From: Lachnospiraceae bacterium
Lineage (GTDB): Bacteria > Bacillota > Clostridia > Lachnospirales > Lachnospiraceae
Direction: 5' to 3'
Assembly: GCA_910574965.1 (NCBI GenBank)
Contig: CAJTDB010000004.1
Span: forward strand, 62,001 to 126,000
DNA length: 64,000 nt
In this document: piece by piece, positions 28,017-36,074 of the stretch
Position numbering within the stretch: the stretch's first letter is position 1
Layout: each line of letters opens with the position of its first letter
The notes under the pieces: model-generated
Databases searched by the model: none
The model's input: the letters and a program-made list of their open reading frames with translations, nothing else
Told to the model about the DNA's origin: nothing
Made by a program: the position numbers and the translations under genes

Positions 28017-29576
28017 TTGGTCGACTGGCTGAAAAATGCGATATTTTATGAGATTTATCCCCAGTCCTTTGCAGATACCAATGCGGACGGAATCGGGGAC
28101 ATTCAGGGGATCATCGATCATCTGGATTATATTAAGGAGCTGGGCTGCAATGCCCTCTGGCTGAATCCCTGTTTTGAATCCCCGTTTCTGGATGCGGGAT
28201 ATGATGTGTCTGACTACATGAAAGTAGCGCCCAGATACGGCACCAATGCGGATTTAAGACGCCTGTTTGATGAGGCGCACAGTCGTGATATGCATGTCAT
28301 GCTGGATCTGGTGCCCGGACACACATCCTGGGAGCATCCCTGGTTCTGGGAGTCCATGAAACCGGAGAAGAACTCTTTGTCCGGACGCTATGTGTGGACG
28401 GATGATGCATGGAAAGATTTTGACGGCGTCGGAAGCGTCAAAGGATTTCTGCGGGGCATGAGCGATCGAAACGGCAGCGTAGGCGTCAACTTCTATGCGC
28501 ACCAGCCCTGTCTGAACTATGGTTTTTATGAGATCAGCGATCCGGCATGGCAGCAGCCGATGGATTCAGAGGATGCTCTGGCAACCCGCGAGGCGATTAA
28601 GGACATTATGCGCTTCTGGCTCCAGATGGGCTGTGACGGCTTCCGGGTGGATATGGCAGGTTCCCTGGTGAAAAATGATCCGGATCAGGAAGGCACCATC
28701 GCTCTCTGGCAGGATTTCCGGGATTTCCTTGATAAAGAATTTCCGGATGCGGCTATGATCTCTGAGTGGGGACAGCCGGACAGAAGTCTCCGTTCCGGAT
28801 ACCATATGGACTTTATGCTTCATTTTGGTCCCAGTCATTATACTGATCTGTATCATGGAGACGATCCCTGGTTTACCCGCAAAGGAACCGGAAATGCCAA
28901 AGATTTTATTGACTACTATAAAAAATGCTACGAGCCTACCAATGGAAAGGGCATGATCTGCGTTCCTTCCGGCAATCACGACATGGAACGCCTTACCAAA
29001 TGGCTGGATGAGGAAGAAGTCAAGATCGTGTTCGCTTTCCTTCTGTCTCTTCCGGGTGCGCCGTTTATCTATTATGGCGACGAGATCGGTATGAAATATC
29101 TGGCCGATGTGGTATCGGTGGAAGGCGGATACATCCGTACGGGTTCCCGCTCCCCCATGCAGTGGAACAGCGGACTGAATGCCGGATTCTCCGACGGGAA
29201 AGCAGAGGATCTGTACATCCCCATCGATCCGTCTGACGATCGTCCGACGGTGGAGAAAGCACTGGCAGATCCCAATTCTATCTATCATGAAGTAAAGAAG
29301 CTGATAGAGATCCGTAAATCCATTCCGGTGCTTCAAAGTGAAGCGCGGATAGAGTTCCTGTACTGCGAAGACCATGCATATCCGCTGGCTTACCGCCGTA
29401 CCAATGGACAGGATTCGGTGCTGATTGTCCTGAATCCCTCAGGAAAAGAGGCGTCCTTCCCCTATGACGGAGTTCTTGGAGAGACCATCTACCAAAACGG
29501 TGGCGAACTGAAGTTCGAAAATGGAGCGCTGACAGTTCCCGCGGCAACGGCAGTATTTGTCCGGGAGAAAAGATAA
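28017..29576 (+). CDS. GH13-family glycosidase (alpha-amylase superfamily)
   Basis: A 519-residue intracellular enzyme with a (beta/alpha)8 barrel. Region I is DLVPGHTSWEHPW, region II GFRVDMAGS with the nucleophile near D212, region III ISEWGQP with the acid/base glutamate near 249, and region IV SGNHDMERL with the transition-state aspartate near 324. Region I carries GH where most members have NH, so substrate handling may be unusual. It probably hydrolyses imported alpha-glucan oligosaccharides. The start is TTG at 28017, nine bases after AGGAGG; upstream in-frame codons are repeat sequence. It lacks a signal peptide. The exact GH13 subfamily is undetermined. Confidence 0.82.
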   Translation: MVDWLKNAIFYEIYPQSFADTNADGIGDIQGIIDHLDYIKELGCNALWLNPCFESPFLDAGYDVSDYMKVAPRYGTNADLRRLFDEAHSRDMHVMLDLVPGHTSWEHPWFWESMKPEKNSLSGRYVWTDDAWKDFDGVGSVKGFLRGMSDRNGSVGVNFYAHQPCLNYGFYEISDPAWQQPMDSEDALATREAIKDIMRFWLQMGCDGFRVDMAGSLVKNDPDQEGTIALWQDFRDFLDKEFPDAAMISEWGQPDRSLRSGYHMDFMLHFGPSHYTDLYHGDDPWFTRKGTGNAKDFIDYYKKCYEPTNGKGMICVPSGNHDMERLTKWLDEEEVKIVFAFLLSLPGAPFIYYGDEIGMKYLADVVSVEGGYIRTGSRSPMQWNSGLNAGFSDGKAEDLYIPIDPSDDRPTVEKALADPNSIYHEVKKLIEIRKSIPVLQSEARIEFLYCEDHAYPLAYRRTNGQDSVLIVLNPSGKEASFPYDGVLGETIYQNGGELKFENGALTVPAATAVFVREKR

Positions 29577-29590
29577 CAGATAATAAATAA

Positions 29591-29632
29591 GAAGCCGGGA
29601 ATCTGATATGGATTCCCGACTTTTTTATTTAA
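29591..29632 (+). terminator. Terminator between convergent GH13 genes
   Basis: CGGGAATC (29596-29603) pairs with GGATTCCCG (29610-29618), then ACTTTTTTATTT. The opposite strand has a weaker T-rich side. Confidence 0.8.
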
Positions 29633-29651
29633 GAAATCATAGAATTGTTTT

Positions 29652-31319
29652 TTACATCTCCAGCACAAGCACCTGATATCCCTGCAGGCGGATGATACCC
29701 TGTTCATCAATGAAAAGCTCCGGATAATTATTCAGCAGCACCTTCAAAGGCTTTGAGAGAAGCGTAACGGTCTGCTCCTCTTTCTGATAGTTTCCTATGA
29801 CATAAAGGGTCTTGTCAGCTTTACGGCTGTAGGCCATCAAATTGTGCTGTTCTTCCCAGAGCGGCTTAAGCGCGCCGTATACGACCGTCTCCTTATATGC
29901 AGGGTCTTTCCTGAGGGCAATCAGCTTTTTATAAAAGCTTCTGACAGAATCCGGATCCTCCATCTGAGCAGAAACATTGATGGAAGTGTAGTTTGGATTC
30001 ACCTTCAGCCATGGGGTTCCGGTGGTAAATCCTGCATGAGCCTTGTCGGACCACTGCATGGGCGTTCTGGCATTGTCACGGCTGTATTTGGCAGCCACAT
30101 GCAGTGCTTCCTCCGGAGTAAGTCCTGCATCCAGTGCAACCTGATATTCATCTTTGGTAGAAATGTCGTCGATCTCGTCAATGGAGGCAAAGGGCACATT
30201 TTCCATACCCAGTTCCTGGCCCTGATAGATGAACGGCAGTCCCCGAAGCATAAAGTTCAGGGCAGCTAAAAGCTTCTTGCTCTTTGGACAGCAGTCTCCT
30301 TCCGGAATATACCGGCTGACGCCTCTTGGCTCGTCGTGATTTTCAATGATGTTTGACAGGAATCCGACGTCCCCTACTTTCTTCTGAGACTCAAAGCAGC
30401 ATCTTTTGTAGTCGTCCGGCGTGATGGTCTTGGCATCGTACCAGCCTTTGGAGCTTTGGCCGAAGATCGTTTCGTTAAAGTCAAACATGCTGGAGAAGTA
30501 GCCGTTGTCTCCGATAAAATCCGGGAGTTCTTCGGGCTTTTCGTCAAATACTTCCCCTACGGAAAATGCGTCGTATTTCTTGAAAGTGCGGTCCCGCATC
30601 TCTCCTAGAAATTCGCCGATACCTTTTGCTTCTTTTAACATAGCCTTGATGGAACAGAGTCCGTCTTCCCGGTCCGGCTCGTAATTTTGGAACGGGAAGG
30701 CCTTTTTGATATTGATGATGGCATCAATTCGAAATCCGCCCAGTCCCCGGTCCAGCCACCAGTTGATGTTCTTGTAGACTTCCTCACGTACTTCCGGATT
30801 TTCCCAGTTGAGATCCGGCTGTTTTTTGTGGAAGACATGCAGATACTGTTTATTGGTTCCCGGAAGGTCCTCCCATACGGGGCCGCCGAAATACGAACGC
30901 CAGTTCGTGGGAAGCTCTCCTTCTTTTTTATCTCTCAGATAGAAAAAGTTTCCGTATTTTCCGTCTGGATCTTCACATGCCTTTTGGAACCATTCATGTT
31001 CATCGGAACAATGATTCACAACAAGGTCCATCAATATGTACATGTTCCGTTTTTTTGCCTCAGCGATCAGACGATCCATATCTGCAAGGGTTCCAAATCG
31101 GGGATCAATATTATAATAATCCGAAATATCATATCCCTGATCCGCCAGCGGCGAAGGGTAACAGGGCGAAAGCCAGATGATGTCCACTCCCAGATCCTGC
31201 AGATAGTCCAGCTTACTGATGATGCCCGGAATATCTCCGATCCCGTCTCCGTTAGAATCATAAAAGCTTTTCGGATAAATCTGATAAGCTACTTTGTCAT
31301 GCCACCATTTTCTTGTCAT
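29652..31319 (-). CDS. Alpha-glucosidase / oligo-1,6-glucosidase type (GH13_31-like)
   Basis: A 555-residue cytosolic GH13 enzyme starting WWHDKVAYQIYPKSF. Region I is DLVVNHCSDEHEW, region II GFRIDAI with the nucleophile near 198, region III VGEVFDE near 254-260, region IV IENHDEPR near 326-333. The residue after the nucleophile is alanine; enzymes preferring alpha-1,6 bonds usually have valine there and alpha-1,4 enzymes alanine or threonine, so alpha-1,4 activity is plausible. GGAGGT precedes the start. Its upstream region shares a block with the MATE gene, suggesting joint control by the AraC protein. Confidence 0.88.
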   Translation of the reverse strand: MTRKWWHDKVAYQIYPKSFYDSNGDGIGDIPGIISKLDYLQDLGVDIIWLSPCYPSPLADQGYDISDYYNIDPRFGTLADMDRLIAEAKKRNMYILMDLVVNHCSDEHEWFQKACEDPDGKYGNFFYLRDKKEGELPTNWRSYFGGPVWEDLPGTNKQYLHVFHKKQPDLNWENPEVREEVYKNINWWLDRGLGGFRIDAIINIKKAFPFQNYEPDREDGLCSIKAMLKEAKGIGEFLGEMRDRTFKKYDAFSVGEVFDEKPEELPDFIGDNGYFSSMFDFNETIFGQSSKGWYDAKTITPDDYKRCCFESQKKVGDVGFLSNIIENHDEPRGVSRYIPEGDCCPKSKKLLAALNFMLRGLPFIYQGQELGMENVPFASIDEIDDISTKDEYQVALDAGLTPEEALHVAAKYSRDNARTPMQWSDKAHAGFTTGTPWLKVNPNYTSINVSAQMEDPDSVRSFYKKLIALRKDPAYKETVVYGALKPLWEEQHNLMAYSRKADKTLYVIGNYQKEEQTVTLLSKPLKVLLNNYPELFIDEQGIIRLQGYQVLVLEM

Positions 31320-31353
31320 TTGCTCATACCTCCGAACGAATTATTCTATGCAT

Positions 31354-31429
31354 ATTTTATGACTAAATGATAGGACTGTCTTCCGTTTCCATGATAAAAA
31401 ACTGCGGTATTATGACATTTTGGAAAAGG
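31354..31429 (-). promoter_or_regulatory. AraC-type regulatory block upstream of the GH13_31 gene (copy A)
   Basis: This block aligns with 32844-32917 over about 75 bases with few gaps. On the plus strand it contains TATGAC (31358), CATGAT (31390) and TATGAC (31411). The last two are direct repeats with a 21-base period, typical for AraC/XylS half-sites. The gene-proximal side has no good -35 box, consistent with activator dependence. Confidence 0.6.
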
Positions 31430-31436
31430 AATGATT

Positions 31437-32804
31437 TCAAAAAAGTCCTTCCCTTGTAATATCATTTAACCATTTTCCGCTTCGATAATGCCGTATCACC
31501 CAGGGCCATTTGACAAACTCGTCTGTACAGAGCAAAAAATATACCCACATGACCGGCAGCCGCAGGACAAATGCTGCCAGAAATCCAAGAGGAACCGCAT
31601 ATCCCCACATGTCAATCGTATCGCATAAAAATCCAAAGCGGCTGTCCCCGCCGGCCCGGAAAACACCTGTAATCAGCATGGAATTTACCGCAATGCCCAT
31701 GACATAATAGGAGTTGATATAGAGCATAAAGCGAAGATAATACATTGCCTGCGAAGTAAGATCCGCGTAGTGCAGTACAAAAGGCGTGGCAGCTAAGATA
31801 ATCAGTCCGCCGATGGCTCCGGTAAGTACGGTTAATCCCATAAGTTTTCTGGCACCGGACCGGGCTTCTTCCAGATGCCCTTCTCCGATCATATTTCCTA
31901 AAAGGATACCTCCTGCGCTGGCCAGGCCGAAGCAGAGAATTGTACCGAAGTTTCGGACTACGATGACAAAGGAGTTGGCTGCCACCACATCCGTTCCCAG
32001 ATGTCCGAGGATTACGGAATAGAGAGAATAGGCGGCGCCCCAGCTAATATCGTTTCCAAGGGCAGGAAGAGAAAGCCGTACAAAATCAGAGAATAAAAGC
32101 TGGTTTCGTACGAACAGAAAGCGAAATCTCAGCTTGACATCCCGGCTTCGAAGGGAGATCAGAAAACAGGCAGACAGCTCGACGGCACGGGAGAGGGAAG
32201 TGGCGATGGCCACTCCGGGAGCGCCCAGCTTCGGTGCACCGAACAGACCAAAAATAAATACGGCATTCAAACATATGTTCAGGGAAAAGGCCAGCATGTT
32301 CATAGCCATGCTGACGGCCACCCGTCCCACGCTTCGAAGGGCGGCAAGGTATACTTCGGTAATTCCCCAGCATAAATAACTGACACTCATAAAACGCAGA
32401 TAGGAAGCGCCTGTAAGGATCAGTTCCTGATCATCGGTAAAGATGCGCATCATCCCTTCCGGTACCAGAAGTGCGGCTCCGGCAAAGAGAATGGAAAAAA
32501 AGAGCGAGAAACGAAGGGCAATTCCTTCTACTATATGTATGGCCTGCATGTCTCTTTTTCCATAATACTGGGCGCAGAGCATGGTGATTCCGGTGCCCAG
32601 GCCGTAGTAAATCATAAAAAGAAGGTTGGCGTACTGGGAAGCCAGAGAGACAGCGGATATGGAGGATTGTCCTACATAGTTCAGCATAACCACGTCTGCG
32701 GAGCTGACGGCGGCGCTCATCAGATTTTGAAGGACAATGGGCAGGACTAAGTGAAAGGCCTGCCGGTAAAAAGAATCTGGTCTAGTTACAGAATGGGGCG
32801 TCAT
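31437..32804 (-). CDS. MATE-family efflux transporter
   Basis: A 455-residue membrane protein with about twelve helices in two homologous halves. The first half has VLPIVLQNLMSAAVSSADVVM and the second SLPALGNDISWGAAYSLY, the usual MATE pseudo-symmetry. It exports cationic compounds or drugs using Na+ or H+. AAAGGAGGT precedes the ATG. Its position between the GH13_31 and AraC genes, with a duplicated upstream block, suggests carbohydrate-linked regulation, which is unusual for a drug pump. Confidence 0.9.
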   Translation of the reverse strand: MTPHSVTRPDSFYRQAFHLVLPIVLQNLMSAAVSSADVVMLNYVGQSSISAVSLASQYANLLFMIYYGLGTGITMLCAQYYGKRDMQAIHIVEGIALRFSLFFSILFAGAALLVPEGMMRIFTDDQELILTGASYLRFMSVSYLCWGITEVYLAALRSVGRVAVSMAMNMLAFSLNICLNAVFIFGLFGAPKLGAPGVAIATSLSRAVELSACFLISLRSRDVKLRFRFLFVRNQLLFSDFVRLSLPALGNDISWGAAYSLYSVILGHLGTDVVAANSFVIVVRNFGTILCFGLASAGGILLGNMIGEGHLEEARSGARKLMGLTVLTGAIGGLIILAATPFVLHYADLTSQAMYYLRFMLYINSYYVMGIAVNSMLITGVFRAGGDSRFGFLCDTIDMWGYAVPLGFLAAFVLRLPVMWVYFLLCTDEFVKWPWVIRHYRSGKWLNDITREGLF

Positions 32805-32843
32805 CTGGATACCTCCTTTGGCATCAGCCAGAAATATAGTTCT

Positions 32844-32917
32844 ATTTTATGACTGTAAATGGTTCCTGTCCTCTGCTTCTATGATAAAATACTGCGATTT
32901 CATGACATTTTGAAAGG
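32844..32917 (-). promoter_or_regulatory. AraC-type regulatory block upstream of the MATE gene (copy B)
   Basis: Near-duplicate of 31354-31429. TATGAC (32848), TATGAT (32880) and CATGAC (32901) keep the same 32- and 21-base offsets as copy A although the intervening bases differ by small indels. Confidence 0.6.
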
Positions 32918-33865
32918 TCACGACGGATCAAACGTATGTTCTTTCAAAAGAAACTGACGGCGGTGTTTAAGAGGTGTCGTATGGGTCTGTTTTTTGAACT
33001 CCCGCAGGAAATTTCCCAGATTGTTGTAGCCGCATTCCAGACAGATTTCCATAACCGGCAGATCCGTCTCTTCCAGCAAATGCAGAGACTGCTTGATCCG
33101 GTATTCGCTGACATATTCCATAGGAGAGCGTCCCAGGGCTTTTCGGAAGAAACGGCAGAAATACTGCTCATTCATATTGACAACAGCGGCAAGATCCCGG
33201 ATGTAGATCTTTTCCTTATAATTTTCCCGGATATAGGTCAAAGTTGCCTTAATCCGCTCCACCCGTTTGTCGTAGTTTTTCTCTACGGAAGTAAAGAGCC
33301 CATGGGAAGACAGCAGGGCAAAAATGCGCAGAAGCGCGGATTTGATATATAACTGGCTGGTCAGATCATCCGTAACGATGCCCCGTTCCGGTGTTCCTTC
33401 ATCAATAAGCCGGCGGCCAAAGGCGTGCAGCAGTTCCTCGAAAGCCTGAAGAACCGGAAGAAAGGACGGATGATCCGGCGTAAGACAGCGGGGAAGTAAA
33501 AGCTTCTGGTCCCGGAGGGGTTTCATTAACTGCATCCAGACAGCATCATAGGCGTCAAGGCCCAGTATTCCTGTGTCAAAGACAACGGCATCCTCTCCGG
33601 AATCACAGACCTTTTCTGCTGAAATGCTGTGTAGCTCTCCCGGATTGATAAAATACAGGCATTCGGATGAGATGCCAAAATGTTCCATATTGATTTCAAG
33701 ATGAAAATTTCCGCCGAAAAAATACAGAATTTCCACTTCGTTGTGCCAGTGGTGTTTTACGAGTGTGCCCTTTTTTACTGCATGGGTCTGATAGACTGCA
33801 CAGGGAAATCCTTTTGTGCCGTGGGGGCCGGCTTCCTTCAGAGCCGGCAGCGGGGGATGTTGCAT
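32918..33865 (-). CDS. AraC-family transcriptional regulator with cupin sensor
   Basis: A 315-residue regulator. The N-terminal part (about 15-100) is a cupin-type pocket (HHWHNEVEILYFFGG, LYFINPGELHSI). The C-terminal 100 residues hold two helix-turn-helices (YIRDLAAVVNMNEQYFCRFF and LPVMEICLECGYNN) and the family segment KKQTHTTPLKHRR. ATG 33865 follows AGGAGT and its own promoter; the open frame upstream to 33979 is rejected. It likely activates the GH13_31 and MATE genes through the two matching upstream blocks. The inducer is probably a sugar. Confidence 0.88.
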   Translation of the reverse strand: MQHPPLPALKEAGPHGTKGFPCAVYQTHAVKKGTLVKHHWHNEVEILYFFGGNFHLEINMEHFGISSECLYFINPGELHSISAEKVCDSGEDAVVFDTGILGLDAYDAVWMQLMKPLRDQKLLLPRCLTPDHPSFLPVLQAFEELLHAFGRRLIDEGTPERGIVTDDLTSQLYIKSALLRIFALLSSHGLFTSVEKNYDKRVERIKATLTYIRENYKEKIYIRDLAAVVNMNEQYFCRFFRKALGRSPMEYVSEYRIKQSLHLLEETDLPVMEICLECGYNNLGNFLREFKKQTHTTPLKHRRQFLLKEHTFDPS

Positions 33866-33898
33866 GGTCCATACTCCTTTTCTGTTCTGACTGCATCT

Positions 33899-33927
33899 AT
33901 CATATCGCACAATAGAGGATCGTGCAA
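33899..33927 (-). promoter_or_regulatory. Promoter of the AraC-type gene
   Basis: On the minus strand TTGCAC (33922-33927) and TATGAT (33899-33904) are separated by 17 bases. It is back-to-back with the malQ promoter. Confidence 0.6.
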
Positions 33928-33972
33928 CTGCCTGCTGCCCGTTCGCAGACGGCGGAAACATGCAGGAAAGGA

Positions 33973-34001
33973 TTGTCACCGCTATGCAATCATGGTAAAA
34001 T
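33973..34001 (+). promoter_or_regulatory. Promoter of malQ
   Basis: TTGTCA (33973-33978), 17-base spacer, TAAAAT (33996-34001). Transcription would start near 34008, which excludes the far-upstream in-frame codons as starts. Confidence 0.65.
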
Positions 34002-34053
34002 AGAACAAGAAAAACAGGCAGTACAAATGCCGGGAAAGGTGCTGAGACAGGAT

Positions 34054-35544
34054 ATGAGAGCAGGAGGAATATTATTGCCGATCACAAGTCTTCCATCAAG
34101 ATATGGGGTCGGATGTTTTTCAAAAGAGGCGTACGAGTTTGTGGATTTTCTCGTGGAGGCAGGACAGCGATACTGGCAGATCCTTCCCCTGGGACCTACA
34201 AGCTATGGAGACTCTCCGTACCAGTCTTTTTCCACGTTTGCAGGAAATCCGTATTTTATTGATCTGGAACAACTGATTGAGGAAGGCGTGCTGACAGAAA
34301 AAGAGTGCAGGGCGTGCGATTTTGGCAGCGATCCGGAGAAAGTAGACTACGGAAAGCTGTATAAGAGCCGTTTTCGGCTTCTGCGCAGTGCCTATGAGCG
34401 AAGCCATGTGGAACAGAACGAAGAATTTCATGCATTTTTGGAACATGAACGGTACTGGCTTAAAGATTACGCCATCTTTATGGCGGTCAAGGACCGTTTT
34501 GAGGGGCATTCCTGGAACGAGTGGGCAGAAGATATCCGTCTGCGCTTTGCGTACTCTCTGGATTATTATCAGAGGGAACTGTATTTTGATATCGAGTTTT
34601 ATGAATACATGCAGTTTCTATTTTTTAAACAATGGAAAAGCCTAAAGGAATATGCCAACGGAAAGGGCATCCAGATCATTGGAGATATTCCTATCTATGT
34701 GGCTTATGACAGTGCGGATGCCTGGGCCCATCCGGAGCTGTTTCAGTTTGACGAACAGAGACAGCCTGTAGCAGTGGCCGGCTGTCCGCCGGACGGCTTT
34801 TCTGCTACCGGACAGCTCTGGGGGAATCCTCTCTACCGCTGGGAGCATCATCGGGAAACCGGGTACGGCTGGTGGGTTCAGCGGATTTCCAAATGTTTTG
34901 AATTATATGATATGGTGCGGATTGATCATTTTCGGGGATTTGACGAGTATTATTCCATTCCTTTCGGACAGGAGACAGCGGAATTCGGGCATTGGGAGCA
35001 GGGACCTGGGATTGATCTGTTTCATGTGCTGCGGCAGAGACTGGGCGACCAGCCGATCATTGCAGAGGATCTGGGCTATGTGACGCCGACGGTTAAGCGT
35101 TTGGTTCATGACAGCGGCTATCCGGGTATGAAAGTGCTGGAATTTGCCTTTGATTCCAGGGATTCCAGTGATGCCAGCGACTATCTGCCCCACAACTACA
35201 TTCGAAATTGTGTTGTGTATACAGGAACACACGACAATGAGACCGTTCTTGGCTGGCTTGGAAGTATTGAAAAAGAAGAAAAGCAGCGGGTGCGGGAATA
35301 TTTGGACCGGCCGGATGATTCGAACCGGGAGCTGGCTATCCAGCTGATTCGGGTGGCAGTTGCCAGTGTGGCGGATCTGTGCGTAATTCCCATGCAGGAT
35401 TATCTGGGGCTTGATAACCGTGCGAGGATCAATCAGCCATCTACTCTCGGCAAGAACTGGAAATGGAGACTTCAGAAGGCTTCTTTGACCAGCCGGATGG
35501 CCCAGGATATTTGTCACTTAATGACTTTATATGGAAGAAACTAA
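34054..35544 (+). CDS. malQ: 4-alpha-glucanotransferase (amylomaltase)
   Basis: A 496-residue GH77 enzyme that transfers alpha-1,4-glucan segments between maltodextrins. The family N-terminus (GILLPITSLPSRYGVG) is followed by nucleophile D near 292 in MVRIDHFRGFDEYYSIP, acid/base E near 338 in IIAEDLGYVTP, and GTHDNETVLGW near 391. ATG 34054 matches the usual start; ATG 34027 is possible and has slightly better spacing from AGGCAG. It completes the alpha-glucan pathway with the importer and the two GH13 enzymes. Confidence 0.92.
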   Translation: MRAGGILLPITSLPSRYGVGCFSKEAYEFVDFLVEAGQRYWQILPLGPTSYGDSPYQSFSTFAGNPYFIDLEQLIEEGVLTEKECRACDFGSDPEKVDYGKLYKSRFRLLRSAYERSHVEQNEEFHAFLEHERYWLKDYAIFMAVKDRFEGHSWNEWAEDIRLRFAYSLDYYQRELYFDIEFYEYMQFLFFKQWKSLKEYANGKGIQIIGDIPIYVAYDSADAWAHPELFQFDEQRQPVAVAGCPPDGFSATGQLWGNPLYRWEHHRETGYGWWVQRISKCFELYDMVRIDHFRGFDEYYSIPFGQETAEFGHWEQGPGIDLFHVLRQRLGDQPIIAEDLGYVTPTVKRLVHDSGYPGMKVLEFAFDSRDSSDASDYLPHNYIRNCVVYTGTHDNETVLGWLGSIEKEEKQRVREYLDRPDDSNRELAIQLIRVAVASVADLCVIPMQDYLGLDNRARINQPSTLGKNWKWRLQKASLTSRMAQDICHLMTLYGRN

Positions 35545-35552
35545 ATGAAAAA

Positions 35553-35598
35553 GAGCCTTTGCGGAAGATTTCCTTCTTCTGCGGAGGTTCTTTTTCTG
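35553..35598 (+). terminator. Terminator after malQ
   Basis: GAGCCTTTGCGGAAG (from about 35555) pairs imperfectly with CTTCTGCGGAGGTTC (to about 35591), followed by TTTTT. Confidence 0.7.
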
Positions 35599-35638
35599 CG
35601 CTTTTTTTCATATGTATGATGGGAATGGGGGAATTGTT

Positions 35639-36070
35639 ATGCCGTTTCTGGATACGCTTGAAAAGGGAATTGCAAAGGCTAAGGATTTTGGGGAACGAAA
35701 CAGGCTTTTGGGAGAGATTAACGTGCGGGAAATGCACAAGAAAGAATGTCTGACCGCTTTAGGAGAGCAGTATTATGATGCTCTGAAACACGGAGTTACG
35801 CCGGACTGTTCTGTCTTGTACCAGGAACTTCAGACGGTGGATCAGGAGCTTTGTATTCTGCAAAGGGAAATGCAGAAGCTTAGCAAAACTTTGGTCTGCC
35901 CAAAATGCGGGGTGAAGCTTTCGGCTCCCTGCGCATTCTGTCCGGCGTGCGGAACGAAGCTTCAGAGGAAAGACGTCTGCCGATGGTGCGGTGCGGCGCT
36001 GGACGAAGGGGCTGATTATTGTGTAAACTGCGGGCAGCGGACGGCAGATTCCAAAGACAGGAGCGTATAA
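35639..36070 (+). CDS. Small double zinc-ribbon protein
   Basis: A 143-residue cytosolic protein. Residues 1-80 are predicted helical and charged, possibly a coiled coil (LYQELQTVDQELCILQREMQ). Two zinc ribbons follow: CPKCG...CPACG near 86-105 and CRWCG...CVNCG near 113-132. No enzyme domain is visible. GGGGGA precedes the ATG by six bases. The next gene also begins with a zinc ribbon, four bases after this stop, so the two are probably co-transcribed. It may be a scaffold or nucleic-acid-binding partner; function unknown. Confidence 0.7.
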   Translation: MPFLDTLEKGIAKAKDFGERNRLLGEINVREMHKKECLTALGEQYYDALKHGVTPDCSVLYQELQTVDQELCILQREMQKLSKTLVCPKCGVKLSAPCAFCPACGTKLQRKDVCRWCGAALDEGADYCVNCGQRTADSKDRSV

Positions 36071-36074
36071 AGCC

